From assembly GCA_964609385.1 (NCBI GenBank), contig CAZSSM010000102.1, positions 1 to 24,104 of the forward strand: a stretch of 24,104 nucleotides of DNA. Reading direction: 5' to 3'. The notes below the pieces were generated by a model. That model did no database searches, was not told the DNA's origin, and saw only the letters and a program-made list of their open reading frames with translations. This DNA is from CAZSSM01 sp964609385 (lineage in GTDB: Bacteria > Planctomycetota > Planctomycetia > Isosphaerales > Isosphaeraceae). A program made the translations under genes and the position numbers. Below are positions 15,810 to 23,458 of the stretch, in pieces; within the stretch, counting starts at the first letter, position 1, and each line of letters opens with the position of its first letter.

Positions 15810-17303
15810 TCAGTGATGGCAGCCGGCGCACTTGCGATCGGCGAGGGCTTTAGGATCGAGCCGGCCTTCCAGGTACAGTTCGGCGAGTTCGGCGGGTCGG
15901 GAGCCGGGGGCGTCGTCGACGATCCGCTGGAAGTAGGTGCCGGCCTTGTCGTGGTTGCCCAACTGGTGCCAGCCGTCGGCCAAGCCCATCAAGAGTTCGC
16001 CACGGGCATGGCTGGTGAGCATGTCGAAATAGCTCGACTGAATCCGAAGCGTCCGCTCATAGTCGTAGACGCCCAGGCTCAACAGCGCCAATCGCTCGTG
16101 CTCGGGGAAGTCGACGATCCGGCCGATCCCGATCAGCGTGGCGGCGCGGGGGATCAGGACGCCGACGTGGTCCGGTTGCAGGACGCAGGCGCGGTGCATC
16201 TCGGCCAACCCTTCGGCGAGCAGTTTCTCGCTGGCCGACAGGTCGCCCGTCTCGACGGCCAGCCCCGCGCGTTGGATCAGGCCCGAGCCGTGCCAGACGA
16301 GGGCCTCGGCGTGGTCGGGCCGCTCGGCCAGGGTCGCCTCGCAGAGCGCCATGGCGCGGTCGAGCCGCTCGAGGTCGCCGTCGAGCCCCGCGAAGAAGTC
16401 GGCCCGCACGAGCAGGTCGAACCGGCCGGCCGTCGAAGCCCCCGCATCGGCTCGATCGTCGGGACCCGGCTCGGCCTCGGCGTCCTCGGGATCGGCTGTC
16501 GGTGGGGCCTCATCCTCATCCAGCGCGGCCCGAGCCCGCTCGGCGTCGGGAGACCCCGGCGCGATCGCGATGATCTCGCGGAGCGCCTCGGTTCGACCCT
16601 CGGTGGTCCCGTAGCGTCGCTCGGCGTCGGCGGCCTGCAGGAGGATCCGGGTTCGGAGCGCGACCGGCAGGACGTCGAAGGTCTTGGGGGATCCGAGTCG
16701 GAGGCTGGTCAGGGCCGAGAGCCCTCGACGCGCCAACCGCTCCCGAGTTGCCGGTGTGGGGTCGTAGGCGAAGACCTGGAGGTCCGATTGCGCGACGCGG
16801 AGCAGGACCAAGGGATGTTGCGGTGACATCGCATAGGCTCGAGCCAATCCGTCCAGCCCGGAACTCCAGAGCGGGAGCCCGCGACCGATGTCGCCTCTTT
16901 GGAAGGCCAGGCCGCCTCGGGTGACCCGGGCCGTCCCCAGCCAGGCCAAGGGCAAGGCGTCCTCGGGAGCCTGCGCGACCTCCTCGGCAATGGTGTCGAT
17001 CAGCGAGTCCAGGGCGTCGGTGTCACCGATCGCCGAGGCGAAGGCCGTACTGAAGCGGCGGTTGGTCTCGCGATCGGCCTTGGAAATGAGCGCGGGGTCG
17101 GCCACGCTGGGGCGATCCCGATCAGCCGCACCCGACTCGGCCGGGGCGTCGTCGAGCGGTCCCGGCTCGGCCGCGACCGGCGGGCCGTCCGACCACGAGG
17201 TCCACGCCGCGACCCCTCCGAGCAGGACCGCCCCGACGGCGGCGAGGGTGCGCCCTTGGCGGGTCAGATCGCGATCGGTCGGCGGTTCGACTTTCGTTGA
17301 CAT
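15810..17303 (-). CDS. Membrane-anchored TPR-like protein ending in a c-type haem motif
   Basis: This is a 497-residue protein. The start is fixed at 17303 rather than 17309 by AAGGAG at 17310-17315. A basic N-terminus and a hydrophobic segment (about 18-36, TLAAVGAVLLGGVAAWTSW) act as signal anchor. A linker rich in Ala, Asp and Pro follows. Helical TPR-like repeats occupy about 105-265 (LAWLGTARVTRGGLAFQRGD, AYAMSPQHPLVLLRVAQSDL) and 300-475 (AMALCEATLAERPDHAEALV, GLADGWHQLGNHDKAGTYFQ), separated by an acidic low-complexity linker (270-295). The last residues are KCAGCHH: Cys492-x-x-Cys495-His496, a CxxCH haem attachment motif one residue from the C-terminus. Export across the membrane would allow haem ligation. 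The gene lies 24 bases after the AraC-type regulator gene and is probably co-transcribed with it. Confidence 0.82.
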   Translation of the reverse strand: MSTKVEPPTDRDLTRQGRTLAAVGAVLLGGVAAWTSWSDGPPVAAEPGPLDDAPAESGAADRDRPSVADPALISKADRETNRRFSTAFASAIGDTDALDSLIDTIAEEVAQAPEDALPLAWLGTARVTRGGLAFQRGDIGRGLPLWSSGLDGLARAYAMSPQHPLVLLRVAQSDLQVFAYDPTPATRERLARRGLSALTSLRLGSPKTFDVLPVALRTRILLQAADAERRYGTTEGRTEALREIIAIAPGSPDAERARAALDEDEAPPTADPEDAEAEPGPDDRADAGASTAGRFDLLVRADFFAGLDGDLERLDRAMALCEATLAERPDHAEALVWHGSGLIQRAGLAVETGDLSASEKLLAEGLAEMHRACVLQPDHVGVLIPRAATLIGIGRIVDFPEHERLALLSLGVYDYERTLRIQSSYFDMLTSHARGELLMGLADGWHQLGNHDKAGTYFQRIVDDAPGSRPAELAELYLEGRLDPKALADRKCAGCHH

Positions 17304-17309
17304 CGGCAT

Positions 17310-17315
17310 CTCCTT
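17310..17315 (-). promoter_or_regulatory. Ribosome binding site that decides the start of the TPR-CxxCH gene
   Basis: AAGGAG (minus strand) abuts an ATG at 17309 and lies 6 bases before a second in-frame ATG at 17303. Only the second has workable spacing, so translation should begin MSTKVEPP. Confidence 0.75.
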
Positions 17316-17327
17316 TTCAAACGCTTT

Positions 17328-18269
17328 TCAGGATGCGGGCGGAACGTCGACCGCGGACGGGTCCCGGGTCGACCGCCTCCGGAGCGGGAGGCAGAGTTCG
17401 GTCAAGGCGTCGGAGGGCCGCAGGATCGACCCGAAGGCGCGATAGACGAGGAACGTGGGGTGCTCGGCCGGCTCCCAAGGTGAATCGAACAGCCAAGGGC
17501 CGTAGAGGTGGTCATATGCCGCGGCCATCTGGTCGTAGGAGCCCCGGACGACCAGCCGCGCGTGCGGGCCACCGGGGAGGATCGCCTCGCCGAAGCCCGG
17601 GGGGATCGATGTGTGCGCATCGATCTCGATCCCAGCGTCGAAGCGCAACTGGTCGGGCGGCGTCAGGTCGGGGTCGTCGTGGGCGATCCCGATCCGTCGT
17701 CGGTCGCCTCGGAGCCAGCCGAGCCGCCCGGCCTTGGCCAGGAGCCGCGCCCAGTGCCGACCGATCTGCTGATAGGCGCCGAGCCGTCGGAGGTAGGCGA
17801 TTCGGATCGGCTCGAGGTGCTCGACGCGCAACGCACGCTCGATCCGGAGGCCGGTCCGCGTGTGGGGCCGGGCCCGGGGATGCCGGATCGGCTCGCCCCG
17901 ACGTTGGCGTCGACGATACTCGCGCGGCGACGTCCCGGCCCACGACCGGAAGGCCCGGCTGAACCCCTCCGCGCTCTCGTAACCGACCTCCAGGCCGATC
18001 GCCAGGATCGCCAGATCGGTGTCGCGGAGCCGATGCGCCGCCCGTTCCATCCGGACCCGCTTGATGAACTGCCCCAGCGACTCGCCGGCCAAGGCGCGGA
18101 AGATCCGGTGGAAGTGGTAGGCCGAGCGGCCCGCCAAGGCGGCCAGGTCGTTCAAGGCCAGGGGCTCGGAGAGATGCTCCTGGATGTGCGCCATCACCCG
18201 GACGACCCGGTCCCGATCGACCACCAGGGCCGCCACGTCATCGCGTTCCCAAACCGTCAACGTGCCCAT
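17328..18269 (-). CDS. AraC-family regulator with GyrI-like ligand domain
   Basis: This is a 313-residue protein. Residues about 22-120 form the two helix-turn-helix AraC/XylS DNA-binding domain: HIQEHLSEPLALNDLAALAG, YHFHRIFRALAGESLGQFIK, AILAIGLEVGYESAEGFSRA and FRSWAGTSPREYRRR, the last being the family signature. Residues about 143-300 match the GyrI-like (SOUL/BmrR-type) effector domain: LRVEHLEPIRIAYLRRLGAY, IGIAHDDPDLTPPDQLRFDA, ARLVVRGSYDQMAAAYDHLY, and ELCLPLRR at the end. Proteins with this order sense small hydrophobic or cationic ligands. The start at 18269 has a GAGGGGGAGG tract immediately upstream, and frames further up overlap the divergent sigma gene region. The gene diverges from the ECF sigma gene and precedes the TPR-CxxCH gene. 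Confidence 0.92.
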   Translation of the reverse strand: MGTLTVWERDDVAALVVDRDRVVRVMAHIQEHLSEPLALNDLAALAGRSAYHFHRIFRALAGESLGQFIKRVRMERAAHRLRDTDLAILAIGLEVGYESAEGFSRAFRSWAGTSPREYRRRQRRGEPIRHPRARPHTRTGLRIERALRVEHLEPIRIAYLRRLGAYQQIGRHWARLLAKAGRLGWLRGDRRRIGIAHDDPDLTPPDQLRFDAGIEIDAHTSIPPGFGEAILPGGPHARLVVRGSYDQMAAAYDHLYGPWLFDSPWEPAEHPTFLVYRAFGSILRPSDALTELCLPLRRRSTRDPSAVDVPPAS

Positions 18270-18334
18270 CCTCCCCCTCATTGGACTCGAGGGACCCAGT
18301 CTAGCCGGCCATCGAGGCGGCTTCTTGACCGAAC

Positions 18335-18364
18335 TTGCTTCGGGTTTCCGACCCCGACAATAAT
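18335..18364 (+). promoter_or_regulatory. Possible promoter for the ECF sigma operon
   Basis: TTGCTT (18335-18340) and AATAAT (18359-18364) are separated by 18 bases, about 80 bases before the sigma factor start, in the intergenic region shared with the divergent AraC gene. The -10 matches 5 of 6 positions, the -35 is weak. ECF operons often use a self-recognised promoter instead, whose sequence I cannot identify. Confidence 0.3.
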
Positions 18365-18442
18365 CTGGGGCGCGCGGAAAAAACGGGGCCTCGGCGGTGT
18401 CTCGGATAGGAAAGGCGAGACGGTTGTTGAGGAGGTGAGCCG

Positions 18443-18940
18443 TTGGCGGTGCTTGGCCCGGCCGACCTGAGTCGGCTCTACGATGCGCACGCGTCGGTGC
18501 TGGCCCTCTACGTCCGGTCATTGACTGACGGGGCCGAGGACGCCGTCCAGGAGGCGTTCGTCCGCTTGGCGCGCCAGGACCCACCACCACGCGACCCCCG
18601 CGCCTGGCTCTTCCGGGTCGCTCGTCGACGCGCCCTGCTGGCCGGTCGCGGCGATCGTCGACGCCGTCGACGCGAGGGCGAAGCGGCCCAACGGTCGCAT
18701 GCCGAGTCGAACGGACATGACGCCTGGTTCGCCGAGGCCGACGACCGGATCGACGCGCGACACGCCAAGGCCCTGCTGGCTGAGCTGCCCGAGGCCGAGC
18801 GCGAGGTCATCGTCGCCCGGCTCTGGGGCGCCTTGACGTTCGACGAGATCGCCAAGCTGGTCGGTTGCGGGTTGACAACCGCCCATCGACGCTACCGAAA
18901 CGGCCTCGCGACACTCCAGGAGAGGCTCGACCCGTCATGA
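18443..18940 (+). CDS. ECF-type RNA polymerase sigma factor
   Basis: This is a 165-residue protein with a TTG start, supported by GGAGGTGA at 18431-18438. Region 2 spans about 8-66: LSRLYDAHASVLALYVRSL, then GAEDAVQEAFVRLAR (30-44), the core-binding/-10 recognition helix, and DPRAWLFRVARRRAL. An Arg/Ala-rich linker (68-100) joins it to region 4 (about 108-160): LLAELPEAEREVIVARLWGALTFDEIAKLVGCGLTTAHRRYRNGL, with a canonical helix-turn-helix for the -35 element. Region 3 is absent, as in ECF factors. The stop codon overlaps the ATG of the next gene (ATGA at 18937-18940), which indicates translational coupling to a membrane partner. It probably directs an envelope- or stress-responsive regulon. 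Confidence 0.9.
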   Translation: MAVLGPADLSRLYDAHASVLALYVRSLTDGAEDAVQEAFVRLARQDPPPRDPRAWLFRVARRRALLAGRGDRRRRRREGEAAQRSHAESNGHDAWFAEADDRIDARHAKALLAELPEAEREVIVARLWGALTFDEIAKLVGCGLTTAHRRYRNGLATLQERLDPS

Positions 18941-19515
18941 CGCCCCGCGATCCCCACAAGCCGGACCCCGAGACGCCCGACGACTGGGGGGACTTCGAGC
19001 GGAGGCTCGCCGCCTGGCGACCGGCCGACCCGCCGTCCCCGGACCGCGACGCCTTGATCTTCGAGGCCGGCCGGCAAGCCGGCGCGTCGGCCTCGCGATC
19101 CTACTGGATCACCCTCGGCCTGGGGCTCGCTCTGGGTCTGATGATGGTGATGCTCCATCGGTCGTCCCGAGCCCGCGATGAGGCCGCTGCGCTCCGGGGC
19201 CGTTACGCCCTCGAGGCCGGCCGGAGTCGCGACCTCCAGCGCCAGATCAACGAACTGAAGCGCGTTGAGGACCAGCCCGAGGTCCAGTTCGATCAAGAGG
19301 TCGTCGACGTCTCGGCCCGCGACGAACTCTCGCCCTACAGCTACCTCCGCCTGATGCGTCGATTCGTCCAGGGCGATGAGGGGATCGACGATCCGCCGCC
19401 GATCCCCGATGGTGATCCCTCCGCGATGGCCGGCGATCCCCCGGATCCCCCGGATCCCCCGGAACGTCCGATCCGTGTCGGGGACATCCGGCGCCTCCGA
19501 GGCGTCGACCTCTGA
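18937..19515 (+). CDS. Single-pass membrane protein, putative anti-sigma partner
   Basis: This is a 192-residue protein whose ATG overlaps the sigma factor stop. The N-terminal cytoplasmic part (1-55) has DWGDFERRLAAWRPADPPSPDRDALIFEAGRQAG, a pattern I associate with small proteins following planctomycete ECF factors. One transmembrane helix spans about 56-74 (YWITLGLGLALGLMMVMLH). Residues 78-112 are heptad-like and charged (ARDEAAALRGRYALEAGRSR), probably a short coiled coil. The C-terminal part carries PDPPDPPDPPERP (168-177). It lacks the HxxxCxxC zinc-binding signature of classical ZAS anti-sigma factors. Anti-sigma function is inferred from gene order, overlap and topology only. Confidence 0.75.
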   Translation: MTPRDPHKPDPETPDDWGDFERRLAAWRPADPPSPDRDALIFEAGRQAGASASRSYWITLGLGLALGLMMVMLHRSSRARDEAAALRGRYALEAGRSRDLQRQINELKRVEDQPEVQFDQEVVDVSARDELSPYSYLRLMRRFVQGDEGIDDPPPIPDGDPSAMAGDPPDPPDPPERPIRVGDIRRLRGVDL

Positions 19516-19524
19516 CGTCCGACG

Positions 19525-19551
19525 CTCGAACCGTCCCCAACGACGGTCGAG
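19525..19551. terminator. Hairpin after the sigma/membrane-protein pair
   Basis: CTCGAACCGTC (19525-19535) pairs with GACGGTCGAG (19542-19551) with one bulged A and a 6-base loop, starting 10 bases after the stop at 19515. There is no T-tract, so simple intrinsic termination is uncertain. Confidence 0.4.
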
Positions 19552-19572
19552 CCGCCACATCGAAACGTGACT

Positions 19573-19596
19573 CCCATGCCGTCTTGACGGTATGGG
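19573..19596. terminator. Second hairpin, 11-base stem, before the 19694 gene
   Basis: CCCATGCCGTC (19573-19583) pairs with GACGGTATGGG (19586-19596), with one G-U pair and a nominal 2-base loop that would open to four or more. It follows the first hairpin by 21 bases. The pair could terminate the sigma operon or structure the leader of the next gene. Confidence 0.4.
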
Positions 19597-19693
19597 TCGC
19601 TCCACGTGCGCCTTGACCCGTCGATCCGACCGGGCCTGGGCACGGTCCGTCCCCGTTTTTCCTCCGAACCCCCCTGCCCCGGAGCATTTACCG

Positions 19694-21154
19694 ATGCGTT
19701 TGCAATGTGCCCTCCTGCCCTGTCTGTTCACCCTCGGAGCCCTGTCGACGTCGTTGTCCGTCGCAGCGGCTCAGGAATCGGGGAACGAGCCGAAGTCGAT
19801 CACCCTGACGCCCATGCCCGCGCCGTCGCCGGCCCTGAAGCATCGGCTCCTGCCGCTGGAGTCCGAGTTGGTGCCCGGCAACGCCGCGCCGATCTACCTG
19901 CGACTCAACTTCGAGCGCAGCGACCCGTATTTCCAGGCCGATGCCTTCACCAAGGACGAATGGCGCGAAATGCCGATCGACGAATTGCCGGTGGATGAAG
20001 TTCGTGCGGCTGTGAAAAATGTGATCGGAAGCGCCTTCGAACAACTCGTGTTCGCTACCCGTCGAGACCGATGCGACTGGGAATATACTTTGGACGATCA
20101 GCGTGAGCGGTCCTTCGAGATCTTGTTGCCGGACGCCCAAGGACTCCGGGTCTGGTCGCGGTTCCTGACGACCAAGGCCCGCCTCGAGATCGCTGAGAGG
20201 CGGTTCGAGGATGCCATCGAGACCACCCGTACGGCGATCGTGATGGGCCGAAACATGGCCGAGGCGCCGTTCCTGATCAATGCGCTGGTCGGGACAGCCT
20301 ATGTCAACTTCGCGTTCGGGTGCTTGGAGGACTTCGTCACGCGACCGGGCGCTCCCAACCTTTATTGGGCCCTGACCGCGCTGCCGGAGAAGCCGATCGC
20401 GATGCGTCGCGGGTTCGAGCACGAGCAGAAATTCGTCGATTGGGTCTTCCCGGAGTTGACCGGCCTCGTCGAGGCGGACCTGACCGATGCCGAGTGGGAC
20501 GCGCGGTTGGTCCGATTCCATCGACGCCTGGTCGACCTCGACTCGGACAGCCTCGGAGGTGCACAGGAAATCCCGCTCGACGTCCCCGAGAATTTCCGCG
20601 AGTTCCGCAACCTGCTCGTCGAAGACTACCGCGCCGATCACCCCGAAGCCGGTCCGGATGATCCCAAGGCGATCTCCCTGCTCTTCCATATCTCTGATCG
20701 GCACCAACAAGTTGCCGCCGAACTTTACAAAGCCACATATCTTCCCTATCCGCAAGCCTTGCCGATCTATCGGCAGTGGACAAAGACTTACCCAATCGAC
20801 GATCTCCCGATGGCCCAGCGGGTCCTCAGTTTGATCGACTTGTTCCCATCGATTGAGGCGGGCCATTGGAGCGAGACGCGGCTGGCCCGGCGCCTTGCCC
20901 TGCTCCGGGTCCTCGAGGCGATCCGGATCCATGCGGCCGAGTCGGACGGCCAGCTCCCCGCCAACCTCCAGGCGATCACCGCCGTTCCCGTCCCCATCGA
21001 CCCGGCCACCGGCGGGTCCTTCCGCTATCAGCTCGAAGGGACCTCCGCGCTCCTGAGCACGCCCGAGGTCGATCGGCCCAAGTATGAGTCCCCCTTAGCA
21101 GGATCCCAGGAGCCCAGCGTCGCCTACCGGATCACCATTGCCCCGACCCCCTAA
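19694..21154 (+). CDS. Secreted protein of unknown function, planctomycete type
   Basis: This is a 486-residue protein. ATG 19694 has GGAG (19681-19684) 9 bases upstream and opens a clear signal peptide (MRLQCALLPCLFTLGALS, cleavage near AAAQES, about 26). The body is mostly helical, with repeated amphipathic segments such as AEAPFLINALVGTAYVNFAF (189-208) and TRLARRLALLRVLEAIRIHA (395-414). The C-terminal segment DGQLPANLQAITAVPVPIDPATGGSFRYQLEGTSALLS (418-455) is a pattern I recall in many planctomycete secreted proteins, where it follows a helix and ends with a Pro-Asp-Pro-x-Thr-Gly turn. No catalytic motif is recognisable. Cys residues are few (6, 10, 127, 210). The gene is preceded by two hairpins and followed by a large inverted-repeat element. 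Confidence 0.8.
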   Translation: MRLQCALLPCLFTLGALSTSLSVAAAQESGNEPKSITLTPMPAPSPALKHRLLPLESELVPGNAAPIYLRLNFERSDPYFQADAFTKDEWREMPIDELPVDEVRAAVKNVIGSAFEQLVFATRRDRCDWEYTLDDQRERSFEILLPDAQGLRVWSRFLTTKARLEIAERRFEDAIETTRTAIVMGRNMAEAPFLINALVGTAYVNFAFGCLEDFVTRPGAPNLYWALTALPEKPIAMRRGFEHEQKFVDWVFPELTGLVEADLTDAEWDARLVRFHRRLVDLDSDSLGGAQEIPLDVPENFREFRNLLVEDYRADHPEAGPDDPKAISLLFHISDRHQQVAAELYKATYLPYPQALPIYRQWTKTYPIDDLPMAQRVLSLIDLFPSIEAGHWSETRLARRLALLRVLEAIRIHAAESDGQLPANLQAITAVPVPIDPATGGSFRYQLEGTSALLSTPEVDRPKYESPLAGSQEPSVAYRITIAPTP

Positions 21155-21211
21155 CACGTCCTGGTGGGCCGATCGTTGATTGGCTCCTGAGGCTGCTTTG
21201 GTGTTGCGCTT

Positions 21212-21381
21212 GTCCCCAATCCACCGAGCGCCCTGCCCGGGTGGCTGGGGACTGCGAAGCGCAGTGAGCAGACCCCCGGATCGATGGTTTGAGTGGGCCA
21301 ACTCATCGTGGGATCGGTCGGCCCACTCACTGAGGATGTTCCCGGGGTCTGGCCCCCGAGCGTCCCAGTCCCCAGGCACCC
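21212..21381. repeat. Nested inverted-repeat element between convergent genes
   Basis: Four sets of arms nest or overlap here. GTCCCCAATCCACC (21212-21225) pairs with GGTGGCTGGGGAC (21240-21252). The same strand again, GGGTGGCTGGGGACTG (21239-21254), pairs with CAGTCCCCAGGCACCC (21366-21381) with one mismatch. Inside it CAGACCCCCGG (21269-21279) pairs with CCGGGGTCTG (21342-21351), and at the core TGAGTGGGCC (21290-21299) pairs with GGCCCACTCA (21320-21329). The first two pairings are mutually exclusive. The element has no coding content and fills the gap between the convergent genes ending at 21154 and 21445. It could be a terminator, a structured RNA, or a REP/MITE-like mobile palindrome. 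Confidence 0.75.
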
Positions 21382-21444
21382 AATTTATTGACATGGGCTC
21401 AGCCTGGTGTCATGGGGGCGTCGAGGCCCCACGACGGTCCGGTC

Positions 21445-22440
21445 TCAGGTGGTCAAGCCGGCCAGGTCGGCTACCGCTCGGGTCGAGGGCCGCCGTCGAG
21501 GCCGGTCCCAGGCCCCGTCGTTGCGCAACGGGGCCGACTCGCGGTCCGCGCCCAGATTGCTCGGCAGGTGCTCGTCGAGCCAATCGACGAGCTGGTCGGC
21601 GACCTCGACGAAGACGGGGTGACCGGACTGCATGAAGTCGTTGTGGCGGCCTTCGATGTACCGGAGCCGCTTCGGCTCGGGCGCTGCCAGGTAGAGCAAC
21701 TGCGCCTGCTCGACCGGGTGGAGTTGGTTGTGGATCCCGTGCGCGATCGCGATCGGGCACCGGACGTCGACGACGTGCCGCAGCGCGTTGAACCGGTAGA
21801 GCGACTCGGCCACGCGGATCGAGATCTGACCCCCGTAGCCGGGCACCGGCCGGAGGTCGGCGTCGACGACCCGTGACGTCGCGTCGTCCAGCGGGTAGGC
21901 GATGAACGGGTCGGTCAGCGTCGGCTGACCGGTCGTGACCCGACGGACCTCCGCCTCGTGGACCATCCGCCGCAGGTTGGCGATCTGCACGTCGCTCAGC
22001 AGATGTTCGTAGAACCGCTTGCCGTGATAGAGCCCGTTGAGCAAGCCGAGGGCCGCCACCAGGTCCGAGTCGGCGGCCACCCGCACGCTCAGGCCCGCGC
22101 CCAGGCCCCATCCGATCAGGCCCAGGCCCGATCGGATGAACCGCTGCGCATCCAGGAATGTCAACGCGCTCTGGATGTCGGTGATCTGATCGTGAAGTTC
22201 GATCCGACCGGTTGTCCCTTCGCTGGCCCCCTGACCCCGATAGTCGAAGCCCAGCACGACGTAGCCGGCGGCCGTCAATTGGCCGGCCAGCAGACGCGGG
22301 TACATGGCCTTCAGGCCCGTGTAGCCCGAGCAGACCGTCAGGCCCGTGTAGCGACGCGACTCATCGAAGTCGTCGGGCAAGAACCAGGAGGCGTCCAACC
22401 GGTACTCGTCGCTGTAGAAGGTCGTTGCTCGCTCTTGCAT
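21445..22440 (-). CDS. Alpha/beta-hydrolase fold protein lacking the serine nucleophile
   Basis: This is a 331-residue protein. Three in-frame starts exist (GTG 22488, ATG 22476, ATG 22440). I chose 22440 because GAGGG lies 5 bases upstream and the fold begins at once (ERATTFYSDEYRLDASWFLP). Fold marks are the oxyanion strand region LTVCSGYTGLKAMYP (34-48), VLGFDYRGQGASEG (62-75) and a helix before the elbow (DIQSALTFLDAQ). The elbow reads GWGLG (110-114) with Gly112 where Ser is expected. The usual acid position reads HGIHNQLHP (234-242) with Asn238 in place of Asp. A candidate catalytic His266 (GRHNDF) remains. It is therefore likely to be a non-classical or inactive member. The residues after 292 are a disordered basic tail. 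It lies 157 bases after the amidohydrolase gene. Confidence 0.82.
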   Translation of the reverse strand: MQERATTFYSDEYRLDASWFLPDDFDESRRYTGLTVCSGYTGLKAMYPRLLAGQLTAAGYVVLGFDYRGQGASEGTTGRIELHDQITDIQSALTFLDAQRFIRSGLGLIGWGLGAGLSVRVAADSDLVAALGLLNGLYHGKRFYEHLLSDVQIANLRRMVHEAEVRRVTTGQPTLTDPFIAYPLDDATSRVVDADLRPVPGYGGQISIRVAESLYRFNALRHVVDVRCPIAIAHGIHNQLHPVEQAQLLYLAAPEPKRLRYIEGRHNDFMQSGHPVFVEVADQLVDWLDEHLPSNLGADRESAPLRNDGAWDRPRRRPSTRAVADLAGLTT

Positions 22441-22597
22441 CGGAACCCTCGAAAACGAGTGGATGTGTCCGACCATCAGGTCGTTCACGTTTGAGAATAA
22501 GAAGATCCCCTGTCATGAATACCGGAAACATGACCGGATCATCCACCGAATTGTTGAGAACGTTTCCCAACGGCCTAAGGAATCCGTCCCACGCCGG

Positions 22598-23458
22598 TCA
22601 GGGTTGCCCGAACTCGTAGAGTTGGGCCGCGTTCTCGTGGTAGATCGCCGTTCGGAGCCGGGTCGGCACCCAGCGGTCCCAGAGTCGACGATGCTCGAGG
22701 CCGGTCGGCGGTCGCTGTGGGGGCGCTGGGTGTGGCCAGTCGGTCCCGACGACCAGGCGATCGGGGTTGGCCTCCACCAACGCCCCGACCACCGCGTCCA
22801 GGTCAATGTGCGGGTATGGCGTGGACGAGACCCGATAGGGGCCCGACAGCTTGACCCAGAACCGCCCGTCCTTCAGCCCCGCAATCAGCGCTGAGAGGCC
22901 CGACGATTCCGGATCCGGTGCGTCCGGCCGAACATGCCCCAGGTGGTCGAAGACGACCGGGCTCCGCAACCGCGCCAACGATTCGCGATGGGTCGCGATC
23001 GCGTTGCCTTCCATCAACACCTGGAGGTGCATCCGGCCCACCAGGCCGGCCGACGCGATCCGTTCATCCAACGTTCCCAAGGCACCCAGACCGTGCCCGC
23101 TGCCGGGGAACAGCAGGTTCACCCGGAGCCCACGGACCCCGCGATCGTAGAGCAGACGCAGCCTCGATGCCTCGACGTCCTCGGCGACCACGGCCACGCC
23201 TCGACCTTCGGGGTGCGCCTCCAGCCACCACTCCAGCACACCGTTATCCAGGCCGTACACGCTGGGCGTTACCAGGACCGAACCGGCTACGTTCAGCGGC
23301 TCGCGGACCTCATGGACGTACTGCGACCACGAGGCCACCGATGGCCGGTACGACGCGACGGCGACCACCGCGTCCAGCGACCACGACGGGAACACGTGGA
23401 AATGCGTATCGATGACCGCAACGTCCACGCCCGGACCGCACCCTTCGCGCTCCGTCAT
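22598..23458 (-). CDS. Amidohydrolase-family (Amidohydro_2) metal-dependent hydrolase
   Basis: This is a 286-residue TIM-barrel protein. The first strand carries the metal ligands IDTHFHVFP (His19-x-His21). HLQVLMEG (144-151) and FDHLGH (170-175) supply further His residues. GTDWPHP (238-244) gives the conserved Asp240 on strand 8, and the end, HENAAQLYEF, is the usual NAxRLY-like helix. This branch includes 2-pyrone-4,6-dicarboxylate lactonase and related lactonases or decarboxylases, so hydrolysis of a lactone or decarboxylation of a small acid is plausible, but the substrate is unknown. It is cytoplasmic, with no signal peptide. It is the first gene of a probable pair with the altered alpha/beta-hydrolase. 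The ATG at 23458 is the natural start, preceded by a G-rich tract. Confidence 0.88.
   Translation of the reverse strand: MTEREGCGPGVDVAVIDTHFHVFPSWSLDAVVAVASYRPSVASWSQYVHEVREPLNVAGSVLVTPSVYGLDNGVLEWWLEAHPEGRGVAVVAEDVEASRLRLLYDRGVRGLRVNLLFPGSGHGLGALGTLDERIASAGLVGRMHLQVLMEGNAIATHRESLARLRSPVVFDHLGHVRPDAPDPESSGLSALIAGLKDGRFWVKLSGPYRVSSTPYPHIDLDAVVGALVEANPDRLVVGTDWPHPAPPQRPPTGLEHRRLWDRWVPTRLRTAIYHENAAQLYEFGQP

Noticed and set aside
19688..20932. 414-codon minus-strand frame opposite the secreted protein
   Set aside because: The plus frame has a signal peptide and ribosome site; the minus frame lacks both.
21095..21394. 99-codon minus-strand frame across the palindromic element
   Set aside because: It overlaps the 3' end of a real gene and the inverted repeats; composition follows the repeat, not a protein.
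22512..22534. Inverted repeat GTCATG-N11-CATGAC between the amidohydrolase and hydrolase genes
   Set aside because: The 6-base arms are too short to call an operator without conservation data.
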